A DNA stretch of 64,000 nucleotides from Pseudomonas azotoformans. Its GTDB lineage: Bacteria > Pseudomonadota > Gammaproteobacteria > Pseudomonadales > Pseudomonadaceae. The DNA lies in NCBI RefSeq assembly GCF_001579805.1, contig NZ_CP014546.1, positions 620,001-684,000 of the forward strand. Direction: 5' to 3'. The notes beneath the pieces were generated by a model. The model was not told where the DNA came from, did not search any database, and was given only the letters and a program-made list of their open reading frames with translations. Below are positions 1-7,915 of the stretch, one piece after another (position 1 is the first letter of the stretch; every line of letters begins with the position of its first letter). A program made the translations under genes and the position numbers.

Positions 1-443
1 AAAATCACCAGCAGGTACACCGGAAACCAAGGCGCATCAAAGAACGCGAACAACGCCTGGCCGGTGGCGAACTGACGCAGCGTGGTCAGGTCATGCAACG
101 CCTGGCCCGCCGCCTGGGTGCCGCCCTTGAGCTGCGCTTCAAACGCGGCGTCGTACACGCGCTGGTTCAAGCGCATGTCCATCTGCGTACCGAGGCGGAT
201 CACCACCTGACTGCGCACCCATTCCAACGCGCCCATCAGGCCGAACAGGCCGAGGATCATCAGCGTCAGCATCAACAGGGTCATCTGATTGCCCGAGGCC
301 AACACCCGGTCGTACACCTGCAGCATGTACAGCGCCGGGGCGAGCATCAGCAGGTTGATCACCGCCGAGAACAGGCCGATGTTGAAGAAGCCACTTTTAT
401 AGGCCGTGAGGGCGGCCAGGGTTTCGTTGCCGACGTGGCGCAT
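1..443 (-). CDS. hasD: HasD-type type I secretion ABC transporter, N-terminal part (cut by window edge)
   Basis: Inner-membrane ABC exporter that, with a membrane-fusion protein and an outer-membrane channel, secretes the HasA hemophore. Only the first ~147 codons are inside the window, reading off its left edge. The visible part starts [12 protein letters not shown] and holds hydrophobic membrane segments and the stretch [15 protein letters not shown], which is characteristic of PrtD/HasD/AprD exporters; the ATPase domain lies outside. The ATG at 441-443 is used because the protein family pattern begins just after it; the frame stays open upstream, so an earlier non-ATG start is possible. 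It lies 161 bp downstream of hasA behind a hairpin. The family assignment rests on both sequence and position. Confidence 0.85.
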   Translation of the reverse strand, partial: MRHVGNETLAALTAYKSGFFNIGLFSAVINLLMLAPALYMLQVYDRVLASGNQMTLLMLTLMILGLFGLMGALEWVRSQVVIRLGTQMDMRLNQRVYDAAFEAQLKGGTQAAGQALHDLTTLRQFATGQALFAFFDAPWFPVYLLVI

Positions 444-568
444 CTGGGGATTCTCATGGGGTTGAGCGGGCAGCGCCGCCGCGTTGACAGGCAAAGCGAC
501 GCTGCGCAGAATTCGGCACCGCCGTCGCTGAAGAGTTAGAAGGCTTGGCGACAGCGGTGTGTAAAACG

Positions 569-596
569 GCGAATGGGAGAGCGATCTTCCATTCGC
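569..596 (-). terminator. Hairpin between hasA and hasD, probable attenuator
   Basis: A 12-bp stem (569-580 with 585-596, one G-T pair, GCGA loop) begins 8 bases after the hasA stop codon. On the minus strand it is followed by CGTTTTA; on the plus strand it is followed by six T. It could partly stop transcription after hasA, so that the hemophore is made in excess of its transporter, and could also protect the hasA mRNA 3' end. Confidence 0.7.
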
Positions 597-604
597 TTTT
601 TTGC

Positions 605-1225
605 TTAAGCGGCCAGGGCGAAGTCCTGAGGCACGTCTTGCACGCCCACCAGGGCCACGTCGGACGCAGCGACCGAAGCCGAGTCCACATGGGCCACACC
701 GGCAGCCGCCAGTTGGTCGAACGTCGAGTTGATCGACAGGCTTGGGTCGATGTCCTTGAGCAGGGAGTCGATCGCCGAAGCCAGTGCCGAGCTGTCGCCG
801 CTCATCAGGCCGTACACGATTTTGTGCACCTGGCCATCACGGCCTTCGGACTGCAGGCTCGACAGGCCCAGGTTGGCGAAGCTGACTTCCTGCTCGGCGA
901 GGCTGTAGCTGCCGCCGGCCCCGCCGCCGGTCAGGATAGTGCCCAGGTTCAGGGAGTCGATCGAACCCCACAAGGTGTGCGACGGCGGGTTGAACAAGGT
1001 GTAATGCAGGTCGCCGTTAGCCACCACAGCCGCGTTGCTTTCAGTGCTCGACACACCGTATTGGGTGCCATCGAACGGGCCAGGATTGAAACCACCGGTG
1101 TTCGAACCCTCCTTGACCGACCCTTCACGGTGGTTCAGGTCACCAAAGTAAGCCGACCAGTCGCTCAGGTACTCGGCAACGGTGTTAGTGGCGTAGGTCG
1201 TGCTGTATGAAATAGAAATGCTCAT
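605..1225 (-). CDS. hasA: Secreted hemophore HasA
   Basis: Extracellular heme-binding protein that takes heme from host hemoproteins and hands it to the receptor HasR. The 206-residue product has the expected length and carries the known heme ligands at the family positions: His32 on the first loop, Tyr75 on the second, with His83 as the hydrogen-bond partner of the tyrosine. There is no N-terminal signal peptide; the C-terminal hydrophobic end (DFALAA) is the type I export signal. The start is the ATG giving [10 protein letters not shown], with GGAG 6 bases upstream; a longer reading frame exists but has no such site. It sits between hasR and hasD on the same strand. Confidence 0.97.
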   Translation of the reverse strand: MSISISYSTTYATNTVAEYLSDWSAYFGDLNHREGSVKEGSNTGGFNPGPFDGTQYGVSSTESNAAVVANGDLHYTLFNPPSHTLWGSIDSLNLGTILTGGGAGGSYSLAEQEVSFANLGLSSLQSEGRDGQVHKIVYGLMSGDSSALASAIDSLLKDIDPSLSINSTFDQLAAAGVAHVDSASVAASDVALVGVQDVPQDFALAA

Positions 1226-1306
1226 GCAAAACTCCAAGTCATGGGGTGGTATCTCCACAGCAAGCCACTGCCTGCTGTGGTTTTGCCCGTCACTGGGCAA
1301 AATCGG

Positions 1307-3964
1307 TCAGAACTGATATTCAACGGTGCCCTGCAACGTGCGCCCACGCCCCAGGGTGAAGGCCAACACGTCGCCCAGCGGCACCAGGTAGGCGCGGTCG
1401 GTGACGTTTTCCATGGCCAGGCGCAGGGTCAACTGGTCGGTGGCGCGGTAGCTGCTGTAGAGGTCATAGACGGTGTAGGGCTTCCAGTCGGCCGGGTACA
1501 CGCCGGTTTGCGAAGTGGTCACGCCAACGCCGCCTTTGACGTAGTAACCACCGCTGTAACGGGCGCGAACGCCCACATCCAACTTGCGCTCAAGGAAGCG
1601 CGCGCCCAGCGTCGCGGTGCCGCGATCCATCGGCATGTGCTCTGAGGAGCCCAGGATCGCGCTGCAACTCTGCCCCGCATTGGCCACGTCATCCGGCACC
1701 ATCGCAGTGACTGGCGCCCGGCTGCCGGGCCCTTTCTGGATCTTGGTCACACCGCCCAGCCACGCGGTCTTGCTGCAGAACTTATTGCTACCGAGCATGC
1801 GCGTGTAATTGAACTGGCCGTAGGCGAACCCGGCGTCGTAATCCAGCTGGTATTCCAGGCCGCGAAAACGCGTGGTCTCCAGGTTGTTCACGTACGCCGC
1901 ATTGCCGATATTGGCGATGCCATAACCCGGCGGCTGCACGCCCAGGGCCATATAGGAAAAGTCATCCACGCGGGTGTTGAAGTAGGACACTTTCATGCCT
2001 ACGCGGTCTTCGGAGAACAGCAGGTCCTCCTTCAACACATTGAAGCCAACCTCCCAGGACGTGGACGTCTCAGGCTTCAAGTAGGGGTTGGGGAAAATCG
2101 ACTCCGAGCCCCCGCCATGGGGCCGGCCACTCACCAACGTTTCGGTGACTGCCGGCGGGCGCCAGCCCTTGCCGTACGTGGCGAAGAGTTGAAGCCAATC
2201 CACGCCCGGCTTGATCGACAGGCCAAAGGTCGGCGAGAAATGCCCCTCTTCCCGATCCACGTCATAGGTCATGGGCAAGCCCACTTGCCGAGTGGTGCCG
2301 ATGATGAACGTACGGGTGTTCAAACCGGTTTCGCCGCGCAGCCGATAGCGGTCGTAGCGCAACCCGGCGTTAAGGTTCAGCCAGTTGTCGTAGTCGTAGT
2401 CCAGGCGAGTGAACAGGCTGCCCATCGCCCGGTCGCCCCTGGGCGTGATGCTTTCCGCCGCCGAGGCTGTCACGGCCGAGTCGGCGGCCACCATCTGGTT
2501 GGAGTCCGGGCGGACCTTGTCGTAGAAAAACTCCAGGCCATAGTTGGCCTTGATCACGGACAGCTCGCTCAAGGCAAAGGTCGAAATGTTCTGTGCCTGG
2601 AAACCATAGGTGTTGGTCTGGTAGGTGACCTCGTAGCCCTTGCTGCTGCCACGGGTCAGCGTGGACTGATCGTTGCGGGTATCGACGTAATAAAGCTTGG
2701 CCTTGAAATCGATCAGCGGGTTGTCCGGCGTGTAGCTGTAGTCCAGCGCGAAGTTCTGCGCCGTGACGTCACTGCTGCCGAGTTTCTCCCAAAGCTGGGC
2801 TTTTTCGGCGGTCATCATGTTGACGTCGTCGTAGCCGACTTCGGTGGTCAGGTAGCTCAGTTGAAGGCGCTGATCCACCGGCAGGTTGAGGCCTAGCTTG
2901 AGCAGTCGCGAACGCATCACCGAACCGGTGTATTCCACAGTGGAGTTCTTGATCCGGTCTTCACTGGCCGGCAGGAAGGAACTGCCGGTACGCAACTCGC
3001 CAATGCTGCCCTTGGTGCCGGGCTTATAGTCACCGAGGTGACGCTCACTGGCCGCCACCAACATGTCCCACACGTCGGTGCCCACGGCAAACGCCGAGCT
3101 GCCGATGAAGTGCGTGCCGTTGCTGCGCCCGCCCAAGCCCGTGGTCAAGCGGATGCGCCCGCCGATTTCCTTGCCGTCCTTGAGCAGGTCGGCCGCTTCC
3201 ACGGTACGAAAGTTGGCCACCCCGCCGATCACTCCTGCCCCACCCATCGTGGAAGTGGCGCCCTTTTCGATCACCACTTCAGACAGCAACTCCGGGTCGA
3301 CATACAGCGTGCCATTGCGTTGCTGGTGGCCACTTTGTTGATAGTTCTGACGCATGCCGTCCACGGACATGTTGACCCGGCCGTAGTCCTGGATGCCGCG
3401 AATATTCACCGACAAACCGGGGTCTTGCTGGCTGACCGCCGAGTAGACGCCCGGCGCCTCCTCCAACATTTCAGCGGCATGCCGGGGCGGGTTGCGATCC
3501 AGTTGCTCGCGCCCGACCACACTCACTGAGCGGGGCGACGAGTACACCCAATCGTTGGGGTGCAGGCCGGTGATTGTGGTGGTGCCCAGCGCCAAGGCGG
3601 CGCCGCTCTGCTCAACGCGGGTCAGGGTGACCTGACGCTCGCCGTTGAAGCGGTACTCCACCGGGGCGTTGCCCAGCAACCGCGCCAAGCCTTCCTGCAC
3701 GCTGTACTGCCCTTTCACCGCCGTACTCTGCAAGCCTTCCAGGCGCTGGCTGTCGAACAGCACTTGCAGGCCGGCCTGGTCGGCAAATGCCAGCACGGCA
3801 CTGCCCAGGGATTGCGCAGGGATATCAATCATCAACACGGCGGGCTGTGCAGCCTTCACCTGGGGTTGCGCGGCGTACACCGGGGCCGCAACGGCGAACA
3901 GGCCCAAGTGGATGGCCAGGGCTAACCGGCTAACGGTGATACGCCCCTTGTTGAGTGCTGACAT
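1307..3964 (-). CDS. hasR: TonB-dependent heme/hemophore receptor HasR
   Basis: Outer-membrane receptor for heme and heme-loaded HasA, powered by TonB. The 885-residue form starts MSALNKGRI, followed at once by a signal peptide ending near PVYA. After it comes an STN signalling domain (about residues 35-115), as expected for a receptor that talks to an anti-sigma factor, then the plug domain (about 140-260, with NIRGIQDYGRVN) and a 22-strand barrel ending in a C-terminal Phe (VEYQF). A GTG at 4015 would add 17 residues in front of the signal peptide and is less likely. It is downstream of hasS/hasI and 81 bp upstream of hasA. Confidence 0.96.
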   Translation of the reverse strand: MSALNKGRITVSRLALAIHLGLFAVAAPVYAAQPQVKAAQPAVLMIDIPAQSLGSAVLAFADQAGLQVLFDSQRLEGLQSTAVKGQYSVQEGLARLLGNAPVEYRFNGERQVTLTRVEQSGAALALGTTTITGLHPNDWVYSSPRSVSVVGREQLDRNPPRHAAEMLEEAPGVYSAVSQQDPGLSVNIRGIQDYGRVNMSVDGMRQNYQQSGHQQRNGTLYVDPELLSEVVIEKGATSTMGGAGVIGGVANFRTVEAADLLKDGKEIGGRIRLTTGLGGRSNGTHFIGSSAFAVGTDVWDMLVAASERHLGDYKPGTKGSIGELRTGSSFLPASEDRIKNSTVEYTGSVMRSRLLKLGLNLPVDQRLQLSYLTTEVGYDDVNMMTAEKAQLWEKLGSSDVTAQNFALDYSYTPDNPLIDFKAKLYYVDTRNDQSTLTRGSSKGYEVTYQTNTYGFQAQNISTFALSELSVIKANYGLEFFYDKVRPDSNQMVAADSAVTASAAESITPRGDRAMGSLFTRLDYDYDNWLNLNAGLRYDRYRLRGETGLNTRTFIIGTTRQVGLPMTYDVDREEGHFSPTFGLSIKPGVDWLQLFATYGKGWRPPAVTETLVSGRPHGGGSESIFPNPYLKPETSTSWEVGFNVLKEDLLFSEDRVGMKVSYFNTRVDDFSYMALGVQPPGYGIANIGNAAYVNNLETTRFRGLEYQLDYDAGFAYGQFNYTRMLGSNKFCSKTAWLGGVTKIQKGPGSRAPVTAMVPDDVANAGQSCSAILGSSEHMPMDRGTATLGARFLERKLDVGVRARYSGGYYVKGGVGVTTSQTGVYPADWKPYTVYDLYSSYRATDQLTLRLAMENVTDRAYLVPLGDVLAFTLGRGRTLQGTVEYQF

Positions 3965-4113
3965 TTCTGTTGTTCCCTGCGCTGAGCGTTTTTTGTTTAT
4001 GCGAATGCTTCTCACCTAGCAAGACGTGCGACGCGCAGGAAGTCAGTAAGATTTTTTGAAAATTTTTCAGAAGGGGGGATTTCAGGCGGTGGGAGCAGGC
4101 CCCCACCGGGTCA

Positions 4114-5112
4114 TCAATAGATCAGGCTGAGGCCAGCCAGGTCCAGGCGTTGCACCTGGAGTTCCTGGGTGAGCGTGGCAAGGGCAGTGTCGAGCATGTC
4201 GAGGCGGAACACGCCGCTGACTTCACGCTCACCGAGGGCCGAGTCGGTCAACACCACGCGCCCGGGACGGTAGCGGTTGAGTTGTTCGATGACATTGGCC
4301 AACGGCTGGCGATCAAAGATCAACACACCGCGCCGCCAACTGGTGGCGCGCGCAACATCGAGTTGATCCAAGGGCACGATGCCTTGCTGAGGGCTGTAGC
4401 GTACGGCCAGGCCTTCCTTGACCACCCTGTCGGACGGGCCCTTTTTTGGCGTCGCGTTCAGGGACACCTCGACACTGTGTTCCAGCACGCCAACCCACGC
4501 CTGACTGTCGTCTTCACGCACCACCACAAACCGCGTGCCCAGCGCGCGGGTTTGCCCCCCGGCGCTTTGCACCACAAACGGCCGGGTTTCCTCACCGACC
4601 ATCGGCGCCACGTCAAAAATCGCCGAGCCCTGGAGCAGGCTGATGCGCCGTTGCACACCGTCGTAGTCCAGGCGGATCGCACTGGCGGAATCCAGCTCGA
4701 CCTTGCTGCCGTCGGCCAGGTGCACGGTGCGCACCTCGCCTTTCGCGGTGACGTAATCGGCTTGCATGCGCAGCAACACCTCCGGCCCGCGCACCCAGCC
4801 AATTCCCGCCACCACCACGACCAATGCGACGGCGGCCGCGCGTTGCCATGGCCTTCGCCGTTGGGTGCGGCGCACCGGCATCGTTGCCGCTGACGGGCGC
4901 TGGCGGTGCACGGGCTCGTCCTTGTACACATCGCCCAACGCCGCCCAGGTCTGTTCGGCAAAACGCAAGGCCGCTTCATGGCGGCTGTCGCAAGCGATCC
5001 AATGCTGCAGCTCGGCCTGCTCCTGTTCGGTCAGGGCACCGGCGTGCAGGCGCACCGCCCACTCGGCGGCCGCCTCGGTAATGCTGTGCTGTTGCGGACC
5101 CTGGCTATTCAC
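4114..5112 (-). CDS. hasS: FecR-type anti-sigma factor HasS
   Basis: Inner-membrane regulator that passes the signal from loaded HasR to the sigma factor HasI. The 332-residue protein has a DUF4880-type cytoplasmic head (ITEAAAEWAVRLHAG, residues ~11-25; WIACDSRHEAALRFAE), a single membrane segment at about residues 90-107 (AVALVVVVAGIGWV), and a periplasmic FecR domain with GEVRTVHLADGSKVELDS followed by an STN-like C-terminal part. The start is a GTG (NSQGPQQHS follows); no better start is visible. It lies between the sigma gene and hasR, which fixes the partner. Confidence 0.9.
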   Translation of the reverse strand: MNSQGPQQHSITEAAAEWAVRLHAGALTEQEQAELQHWIACDSRHEAALRFAEQTWAALGDVYKDEPVHRQRPSAATMPVRRTQRRRPWQRAAAVALVVVVAGIGWVRGPEVLLRMQADYVTAKGEVRTVHLADGSKVELDSASAIRLDYDGVQRRISLLQGSAIFDVAPMVGEETRPFVVQSAGGQTRALGTRFVVVREDDSQAWVGVLEHSVEVSLNATPKKGPSDRVVKEGLAVRYSPQQGIVPLDQLDVARATSWRRGVLIFDRQPLANVIEQLNRYRPGRVVLTDSALGEREVSGVFRLDMLDTALATLTQELQVQRLDLAGLSLIY

Positions 5113-5175
5113 GTGTGAATCTCGAATTTTTCGTTATGTAACGCTGTGACGTCTGAGGAGGCGCATTTCGGTAAC

Positions 5176-5697
5176 TCATTCGTCGGATGGTGCCACTTCG
5201 CCGTCCTGCAAGCGCTGCATTACGTAGGCCAACGCCTTGGCCAGGTGTTTTTGTACGGAGCTGTCGGAGATATCCAGGTGCCGGGCGACCTGGGCGTGGG
5301 TCATGCCTTCGATACGGTTGAGACGGAAAATCTGCTGGGTGCGCTCCGGCAACTCCGCCAGTGCCTGCTTCAATGCCTGTCGCTGTTGCTGCGCCATTGC
5401 CTGAGCCTCCAACCCGGCCACTTCATCTTCAATCTCGGCCAGCGCCTCATGGGGCACGGAGTCTGTCTTGCGCCGCGCTTCCTGGCGAATATGGTCGATC
5501 AGCAGATTGCTCGCCGTTCGATAGAGATAGCCCTGGGAGTTGTCGATGCGCTCGCCGGCGGGCTTTTCGGCCAGGCGCAGGAAACTCTCCTGCACCAGAT
5601 CTGCGGCCAACTGCGGGTCCCGTACCTTGCGCGCCAGATACCCGCGAAGGGTATCGGCATGCTTGAGAAACAGGCCTTTGAGATCCACGTCCGACAA
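5176..5697 (-). CDS. hasI: ECF sigma factor HasI (FecI family)
   Basis: RNA polymerase sigma factor of the FecI group, expected to transcribe hasR-hasA-hasD when heme-HasA is present. The 173 residues show region 2 (ADLVQESFLRLAEKP then GYLYRTASNLLIDHIRQEARR, about residues 32-80) and region 4 (ALAELPERTQQIFRLNRIEGMTHAQVARHLDISDSS..., split by the usual turn). It is the first gene of the has cluster and has a Fur-box-like site 51-73 bp upstream of its start, so iron limitation should switch it on. Confidence 0.93.
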   Translation of the reverse strand: MSDVDLKGLFLKHADTLRGYLARKVRDPQLAADLVQESFLRLAEKPAGERIDNSQGYLYRTASNLLIDHIRQEARRKTDSVPHEALAEIEDEVAGLEAQAMAQQQRQALKQALAELPERTQQIFRLNRIEGMTHAQVARHLDISDSSVQKHLAKALAYVMQRLQDGEVAPSDE

Positions 5698-5747
5698 ACC
5701 GACTCCCTGGAATGTAAAGGAAATAGGCGGGCATATTAAGCGTTGTC

Positions 5748-5770
5748 GAGAATGATTTTCAATTGATATC
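5748..5770 (-). promoter_or_regulatory. Fur-box-like site upstream of hasI
   Basis: The A+T-rich stretch GAATGATTTTCAATTGATAT matches the GATAATGATAATCATTATC consensus over most alternating positions. Its place directly upstream of an iron-starvation sigma gene is where Fur normally acts. Confidence 0.6.
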
Positions 5771-5806
5771 TAATCTGATCCGCTTGTGCGAATCGCCGGA
5801 TTAACA

Positions 5807-5821
5807 GTTCGATAATCGAAC
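5807..5821 (+). promoter_or_regulatory. PcaR-like palindrome upstream of aroQ
   Basis: GTTCGATAATCGAAC is a palindrome apart from its central base. It differs by one base from GTTCGATAATCGCAC, which I recall as the binding sequence reported for the IclR-type regulator PcaR of P. putida. It lies 84 bp before the aroQ start. A sister copy stands at 9907-9921. Confidence 0.6.
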
Positions 5822-5842
5822 ACATCCGCCGCCATCAATTGA

Positions 5843-5867
5843 CCAAATTAACTAACCAGTACATTTT
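5843..5867 (+). promoter_or_regulatory. Conserved promoter element, candidate TetR operator
   Basis: CCAAATTAACTAAC followed by CAGTACATTTT recurs, in the same orientation relative to the gene, in front of quiC at 9881-9907 (with CCAAAAACTAAC ... GTACATTTT). The local TetR-type regulator at 7196-7837 is the natural candidate to bind it. Confidence 0.45.
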
Positions 5868-5904
5868 ATCTGCACAACTAACAAGAACTGTGGAGATACT
5901 CCCA

Positions 5905-6354
5905 ATGCCGCCTATCGTGCTGGTGCTCAACGGCCCCAATCTCAACCTGCTCGGCACCCGCGAGCCCGCCACCTACGGCCATGAAACCCTGGCCGATATC
6001 GCCGCCCTGTGTGGCCGCAGCGCCGAACAACTCGGGCTGAAAATCGAATTTCGCCAGACCAACCACGAAGGCGAATTGCTCGACTGGATCCACGGCGCCC
6101 GCACGCGTTGCGCCGGTATCGTGATCAACCCGGCGGCCTGGACCCACACCTCGGTGGCGATTCGAGACGCGCTGGTGGCCAGTGAAGTGCCGGTGATCGA
6201 AGTGCACCTCTCCAACGTGCATGCCCGTGAAGCGTTCCGGCATCACTCGTTTGTGTCGCCGATTGCCAAGGCCGTCCTCGCGGGCTTCGGCAGCCACGGT
6301 TACCACCTGGCCCTGGAACATTTCAGCCAGTTGCTCAAAGGGTCGGCCCGATGA
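5905..6354 (+). CDS. aroQ: Type II 3-dehydroquinate dehydratase
   Basis: Interconverts 3-dehydroquinate and 3-dehydroshikimate; here in the catabolic (quinate) direction. The 149-residue protein has the type II signature [16 protein letters not shown] with the catalytic tyrosine, the anionic-site segment [17 protein letters not shown], and the catalytic-histidine region [15 protein letters not shown]. The ATG at 5905 has GGAG 9-10 bases upstream; an upstream in-frame start has none. The gene overlaps the following dehydrogenase by 4 bp (ATGA) and so is translationally coupled. Position beside quiC argues for a catabolic paralogue rather than the biosynthetic copy; quiB would be an alternative name. 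Confidence 0.93.
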   Translation: MPPIVLVLNGPNLNLLGTREPATYGHETLADIAALCGRSAEQLGLKIEFRQTNHEGELLDWIHGARTRCAGIVINPAAWTHTSVAIRDALVASEVPVIEVHLSNVHAREAFRHHSFVSPIAKAVLAGFGSHGYHLALEHFSQLLKGSAR

Positions 6355-7211
6355 AACCGCGCATCCTCGCCGGCCTGATTGGCGCTGGCATCCAGGCTTC
6401 CCGCACGCCCGCCCTGCACGAACAGGAAGGCGACGCCCAGGGCCTGCGCTACCTGTATCGCCTGATCGACCTTGAGCCGCTGCACCTGGACACCAACGCC
6501 CTGCCCGACTTGCTCGACGCCGCCGAGTTGATGCACTTCACCGGGCTGAACATCACCTACCCGTGCAAGCAGGCGATCCTACCGCTGCTCGATGAACTGT
6601 CCGACGAGGCCCGCGGCATTGGCGCGGTCAACACCGTGGTGTTCAAGAACGGCAAGCGCATCGGCCACAACACCGATTGCCTGGGGTTCGCCGAAGGCTT
6701 TCGACGCAACCTGAAGGATGTAGCACGCCAACGCGTGGTGCAGATGGGTGCCGGCGGTGCGGGCGCGGCGGTGGCCCATGCGCTGCTGGCGGAAGGTGTG
6801 CAGCAGTTGTGTATTTTCGATGTGGACAGCAGCCGCGCCCGCGACCTTGTGGATAACCTCGCCCAGCGTTTCGGCGCCGGTCGGGCCCAAGTGGGCAGCC
6901 AACTGGAAAATGCCCTGGCCGAGGCCGATGGCTTGGTCAACACCACGCCGATGGGCATGGCCAAGCTGCCAGGCACACCGGTTCCGGCCACCTGGCTACG
7001 CGCTGAATTGTGGGTGGCGGAGATCGTGTATTTCCCGCTGGAAACCGAACTGCTGCGCGACGCCCGCGCCTTGGGTTGCCGTACCTTGGATGGCGGCAAC
7101 ATGGCGGTGTTTCAGGCGGTGAAGGCGTTTGAGCTGTTCAGTGGGGAAGTGCCGGATGCGCAGCGCATGCTGGCGCATTTCCATAGCATGACGGATCAAG
7201 CCTGCAAGTAA
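6351..7211 (+). CDS. Shikimate/quinate dehydrogenase, probably NAD-dependent
   Basis: Oxidises shikimate or quinate at carbon 3 (AroE/YdiB/RifI superfamily). The 286-residue protein has the substrate site SRTPALHE near the N-terminus, the catalytic Lys in NITYPCKQ, the catalytic Asp in HNTDCLGF, and a Rossmann fold with [14 protein letters not shown]. After the second strand it reads FDVDSSRA: an Asp there, not the Arg/Lys pair of NADPH enzymes, suggests NAD as cofactor and a catabolic role (established for the family, inferred here). It is cotranscribed with aroQ and ends tail-to-tail with the TetR gene, overlapping it by 16 bp. Confidence 0.88.
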   Translation: MKPRILAGLIGAGIQASRTPALHEQEGDAQGLRYLYRLIDLEPLHLDTNALPDLLDAAELMHFTGLNITYPCKQAILPLLDELSDEARGIGAVNTVVFKNGKRIGHNTDCLGFAEGFRRNLKDVARQRVVQMGAGGAGAAVAHALLAEGVQQLCIFDVDSSRARDLVDNLAQRFGAGRAQVGSQLENALAEADGLVNTTPMGMAKLPGTPVPATWLRAELWVAEIVYFPLETELLRDARALGCRTLDGGNMAVFQAVKAFELFSGEVPDAQRMLAHFHSMTDQACK

Positions 7212-7837
7212 CGCATCACCGAATCACAAATCATGTCCCGATGCCGTTGTTTAACCGCCTCATCCGACAGGTCGATCTGAAAAATCTCACTGAAGGTATG
7301 GCGGTTGGACACCCGGTAAAAGCTGAACGAGTTGATCAGCAGGTGCACGTCCAACGGCTCCAGCCCTTCCCGGAACAAGCCCAACTCGGCCCCCCGGCGC
7401 AGGGTTTCGCCCAGCCCTTCAAGGATCTTGCTGTTCATCGCCTTGATGGTGTCGGTGCGCTTCACGTACTCGGCATTGTGGATATTTTCGATGCTGACGA
7501 TGCGCACGAAGTCCACGTTCTGGTCATGGTGATCAAAGGTGAATTCCACCAGCCGCCGGATCGCCTCGCGCGGCTCCAGCGCCGTGAGATTCATACGGGT
7601 TTCGGTGTTGCGGATGTCGCCGTAGAGCTTCTCCAGCACCTCGACGTACAACTGCTCCTTGCTGCCGAAGTAGTAATAGATCATGCGCTTGGACGTGTGG
7701 ATACGCTCGGCGATCGCGTCCACGCGAGCGCCGGAAAGGCCCTGCTGAACAAACTCGACGATGGCTTCCTGGAGTATGTTTTCGCGGGTCTTTTCCGGAT
7801 TGTTCTTACGACTCTTGCGAGGTGCCTCGGTGGTCAT
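7196..7837 (-). CDS. TetR-family regulator of the quinate cluster
   Basis: 213-residue repressor-type protein. Residues ~14-60 form the TetR DNA-binding domain (KTRENILQEAIVEFVQQG, then the helix-turn-helix SGARVDAIAERIHTSKRMIYYYFGSKEQLYVEVLEK); the rest is a ligand-binding helical domain. It is flanked by quinate catabolic genes and reads in the same direction as quiC, which lies upstream. Its effector is not evident from sequence; an intermediate of the pathway is the obvious guess. Name QuiR-type by context only. Confidence 0.9.
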   Translation of the reverse strand: MTTEAPRKSRKNNPEKTRENILQEAIVEFVQQGLSGARVDAIAERIHTSKRMIYYYFGSKEQLYVEVLEKLYGDIRNTETRMNLTALEPREAIRRLVEFTFDHHDQNVDFVRIVSIENIHNAEYVKRTDTIKAMNSKILEGLGETLRRGAELGLFREGLEPLDVHLLINSFSFYRVSNRHTFSEIFQIDLSDEAVKQRHRDMICDSVMRYLQA

Positions 7838-7915
7838 GGTGCGCTCACGGCCAGTGTTATGCAGGCCGTGATTATGGGCCGCGATGCGGCCTGAAAGAAA
7901 GCACCTGACCCACCG

